Shown here: positions 7,393-8,866 of the stretch, piece after piece | Layout of the letters: the number at the start of each line of letters is the position of its first letter | Numbering within the stretch: the first letter of the stretch is position 1 | From: Spirochaetales bacterium | Lineage (GTDB): Bacteria; Spirochaetota; Spirochaetia; DSM-16054; Sediminispirochaetaceae | NCBI GenBank assembly: GCA_021767325.1 | Contig: JAASTM010000061.1 | Location: 1-8,866 of the forward strand | Reading direction: 5' to 3' | DNA length: 8,866 nucleotides | Notes under the pieces: generated by a model | Database searches by the model: none | Told to the model about the DNA's origin: nothing | What the model saw: the letters and a program-made list of their open reading frames with translations, nothing else | Position numbers and translations under genes: made by a program

Positions 7393-7416
7393 CGGCCCGG
7401 TCGAACGGCCGGGCCG
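7393..7416 (-). repeat. GC-rich intercistronic hairpin after the binding-protein gene
   Basis: CGGCCCGG (7393-7400) and CCGGGCCG (7409-7416) form a perfect 8-bp GC-only stem around an eight-base loop. It lies 36 bases after the binding-protein stop and 24 bases before the ATPase start. On the minus strand it is followed by ACTTCAATTTAAC rather than a U-run, so it is more likely an mRNA-stabilising or partial-termination element than a full terminator. Confidence 0.7.
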
Positions 7417-7452
7417 TGTGGTTTTTCGTGTATTACTACTCTGCAGCGATTA

Positions 7453-8556
7453 TTAATCGCCGAGATTACCTGCTACACCTTCTACGAAGAAGTTCATATT
7501 GAGCATATCGGCATCGCTCATCTTTTCGCCTTCAGCTACTACGACTTCGCCTTCCTGATTCTTAACCGGCCCCCAGAAAACATCCCATTCGCCGTTCACA
7601 ATTTTTTCACGTTCGGCGTTGACCAGGTCCTGGATGTTCTGCGGAACTCTGGGGCTCATTTCGGAGAGTTTGACAGTATCTTCTTTGAGTCCGCCCCAGA
7701 ACTGATGGGTTTCCCATTCACCGTTCATAGCTTCCTGTACGGTGCGGGTATAATAAGGACCGAAATGCCAGACGGGGCTGACCAGAACCGAGTCTCCTAC
7801 AAATTTGCGCATATCAGCATCGTATCCGATACTTACTTTTCCGCGCTCTTCGGCAGCCTTCTGCGGTTCGGTGGTATCCTGGTGCTGGGCGATTACATCG
7901 GCACCGCTGTCGAGCAGAGCAACTGCGGCTTCACGCTCTTTGACAGGATCGTACCAGGTGTTGGTCCACACAACTTTTACGGTTGCATCCGGGTTCACTT
8001 TCTGAACACCAAGCGCAAACGCATTGATGCCGCGGATTACTTCGGGAATCGGGAAGGCGGCTACATACCCAATGGTATTGGATTCGGTAGCATCACCGGC
8101 AACCAGTCCGGAGAGATAACGAGGCTGATACATGCGGCCGAAATATGTGGCCATGTTGTCGGCGGTTTTGTAACCTGAGCAGTGTTCGAAATACACATCC
8201 GGGAATTCCTGGGCTACCTCGTACATCGGATCCATGTAACCGAATGAGGTTGCAAAAATCATGTCGTAGCCATTCTGCGCATACTGCCGCATGATTCTGG
8301 CAGCATCGGGACCTTCGGGTACATTCTCGATATAGGTGGTCTCCACCTTGTCACCGAGATTCTCTACCATCTCTTTGCGGCCGATGTCATGCATATAGGT
8401 CCAACCGAGGTCTCCGGGAATACCGATATACACAAATGCGACTTTAAACGGCTCATCGCCGCCCTCGGTGCTCTCGGCGGCACCCTCTTGTTGTCCCCCT
8501 GCGAACAGTGAAAACGCAAGCATGAAAACGAGCAATACTGTTAGAGCTTTTTTCAT
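7453..8556 (-). CDS. BMP/PnrA-family ABC transporter substrate-binding protein
   Basis: This 367-residue extracytoplasmic receptor belongs to the basic membrane protein (BMP/PnrA/Med) family, whose studied members bind purine nucleosides. A signal peptide covers residues 1-19 (MKKALTVLLVFMLAFSLFA), with the mature start at GGQQEG; no lipobox cysteine is present, unlike the treponemal lipoprotein PnrA. Family features include AFVYIGIPGDLGWTYMHD near the mature start, then YFGRMYQPRYLSG, IGYVAAFPIPEVIRG and, further on, the cleft-side segment AQHQDTTEPQ. The ATG at 8556 has AAGGAG eight bases upstream (8565-8570); an in-frame GTG at 8565 overlaps that site and is rejected. It is the first gene of the operon, so a nucleoside or similar ligand is inferred from family and gene order. 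Confidence 0.95.
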   Translation of the reverse strand: MKKALTVLLVFMLAFSLFAGGQQEGAAESTEGGDEPFKVAFVYIGIPGDLGWTYMHDIGRKEMVENLGDKVETTYIENVPEGPDAARIMRQYAQNGYDMIFATSFGYMDPMYEVAQEFPDVYFEHCSGYKTADNMATYFGRMYQPRYLSGLVAGDATESNTIGYVAAFPIPEVIRGINAFALGVQKVNPDATVKVVWTNTWYDPVKEREAAVALLDSGADVIAQHQDTTEPQKAAEERGKVSIGYDADMRKFVGDSVLVSPVWHFGPYYTRTVQEAMNGEWETHQFWGGLKEDTVKLSEMSPRVPQNIQDLVNAEREKIVNGEWDVFWGPVKNQEGEVVVAEGEKMSDADMLNMNFFVEGVAGNLGD

Positions 8557-8594
8557 CCTACCCACTCCTTTTTTTATTGAGTTTAACAGAGATT

Positions 8595-8622
8595 ATTGTA
8601 CAACGGAATTCTCCGCTGTCAA
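8595..8622 (-). promoter_or_regulatory. Strong promoter of the BMP importer operon
   Basis: TTGACA (8622-8617) is a perfect -35 box and is 16 bases from TACAAT (8600-8595), a five-of-six -10 box. Transcription should start near 8588, leaving about 31 bases of leader before the ATG at 8556, too short for a riboswitch. The spacer contains an imperfect palindrome, CGGAATTCTCCG (8604-8615), that could be an operator. Confidence 0.8.
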
Positions 8623-8676
8623 ATAACACTTTTCCAATTTTTGCCCTAAAGGTCTATACCAATTTTAGAATTATTT

Positions 8677-8866
8677 TTAAAAAAGTTGCTCTAAAACCGG
8701 CTGAATCGCTGTATACCGACTCTCGGATTCGATATGGTCTTGCAGAGACTCGGGGATTTCTATGTAGCGACCTATCAGGGGCTCGACTATGTGTTCGAAC
8801 TTGGCCGGATGGGCAGTGGCTACCACGAAGGAGGGCTCGTCCGGATAAAAGTCTTCACGTACGTAC
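8677..8866 (-). CDS. thrC: Threonine synthase, C-terminal end (partial)
   Basis: The minus-strand frame is open from the window edge to a TAA at 8677-8679 and encodes the last 62 residues of a protein. SFVVATAHPAKFEHIVEP followed by a short acidic helix and PVLEQLF is typical of the C-terminus of threonine synthase, the PLP enzyme that converts O-phosphohomoserine to threonine and phosphate in the cytoplasm. The catalytic lysine and PLP-binding parts are outside the window. The gene points the same way as the BMP operon and ends 120 bases before its first ATG. No convincing terminator lies between them, but a good promoter does, so the operon is probably separately transcribed, with some read-through possible. 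Confidence 0.85.
   Translation of the reverse strand, partial: YVREDFYPDEPSFVVATAHPAKFEHIVEPLIGRYIEIPESLQDHIESESRYTAIQPVLEQLF

Noticed and set aside
8646..8668. Possible terminator hairpin after threonine synthase (CTAAA GGT / ACC TTTAG)
   Set aside because: The stem is AU-rich with a three-base bulge and no U-run follows, so it is too weak to call.

Overview
The window looks like an ordinary chromosomal segment from a spirochaete, probably a free-living Spirochaeta-type organism. The main clue is that the two solute-binding proteins belong to unrelated families, yet both begin with a short hydrophobic signal peptide followed by Ala-Gly-Gly-x-Gln-Glu and lack a lipobox cysteine. That start is familiar from spirochaetal binding proteins. 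Moderate GC content and good Shine-Dalgarno sites fit. The assignment is inference; no rRNA or other marker gene is present.

Layout. Positions 59-2291 (minus strand) hold a compact polar amino acid ABC importer operon, transcribed in the order binding protein (1476-2291), permease (817-1458), ATPase (59-817). A 286-base region (2292-2577) separates it from a divergent gene. That region holds a candidate promoter for each direction and a leader that reads as a transcription attenuator on the minus strand. Positions 2578-3696 (plus strand) encode a 372-residue GNAT-like protein of unknown substrate. A bidirectional terminator hairpin (3715-3741) lies between it and the convergent second operon. 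Positions 3769-8556 (minus strand) hold a complete BMP/PnrA-type importer, transcribed as binding protein, double ATPase, permease, permease, the order of the nucleoside importers RnsBACD and YufNOPQ. A strong promoter (8595-8622) lies upstream of it. The right edge (8677-8866, minus strand) is the C-terminal end of threonine synthase.

How the parts work together. Each importer has a periplasmic binding protein that delivers ligand to a membrane permease pair (a homodimer of one permease in the amino acid system, a heterodimer of two in the BMP system), driven by cytoplasmic ATPase. In both operons the binding protein is the first gene, and a strong RNA hairpin lies just after it: inside the start of the permease gene at 1409-1435, and between genes at 7393-7416. 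Either could allow more binding protein than membrane components.

Most promising for novelty. The leader of the amino acid importer operon (about 2329-2433) has three mutually exclusive pairing segments and a hairpin followed by six U residues. Its imperfect pairs are G-U wobbles only in minus-strand RNA. I could not match it to a riboswitch or T-box class I know. No mobile element, CRISPR array, tRNA or rRNA was found.
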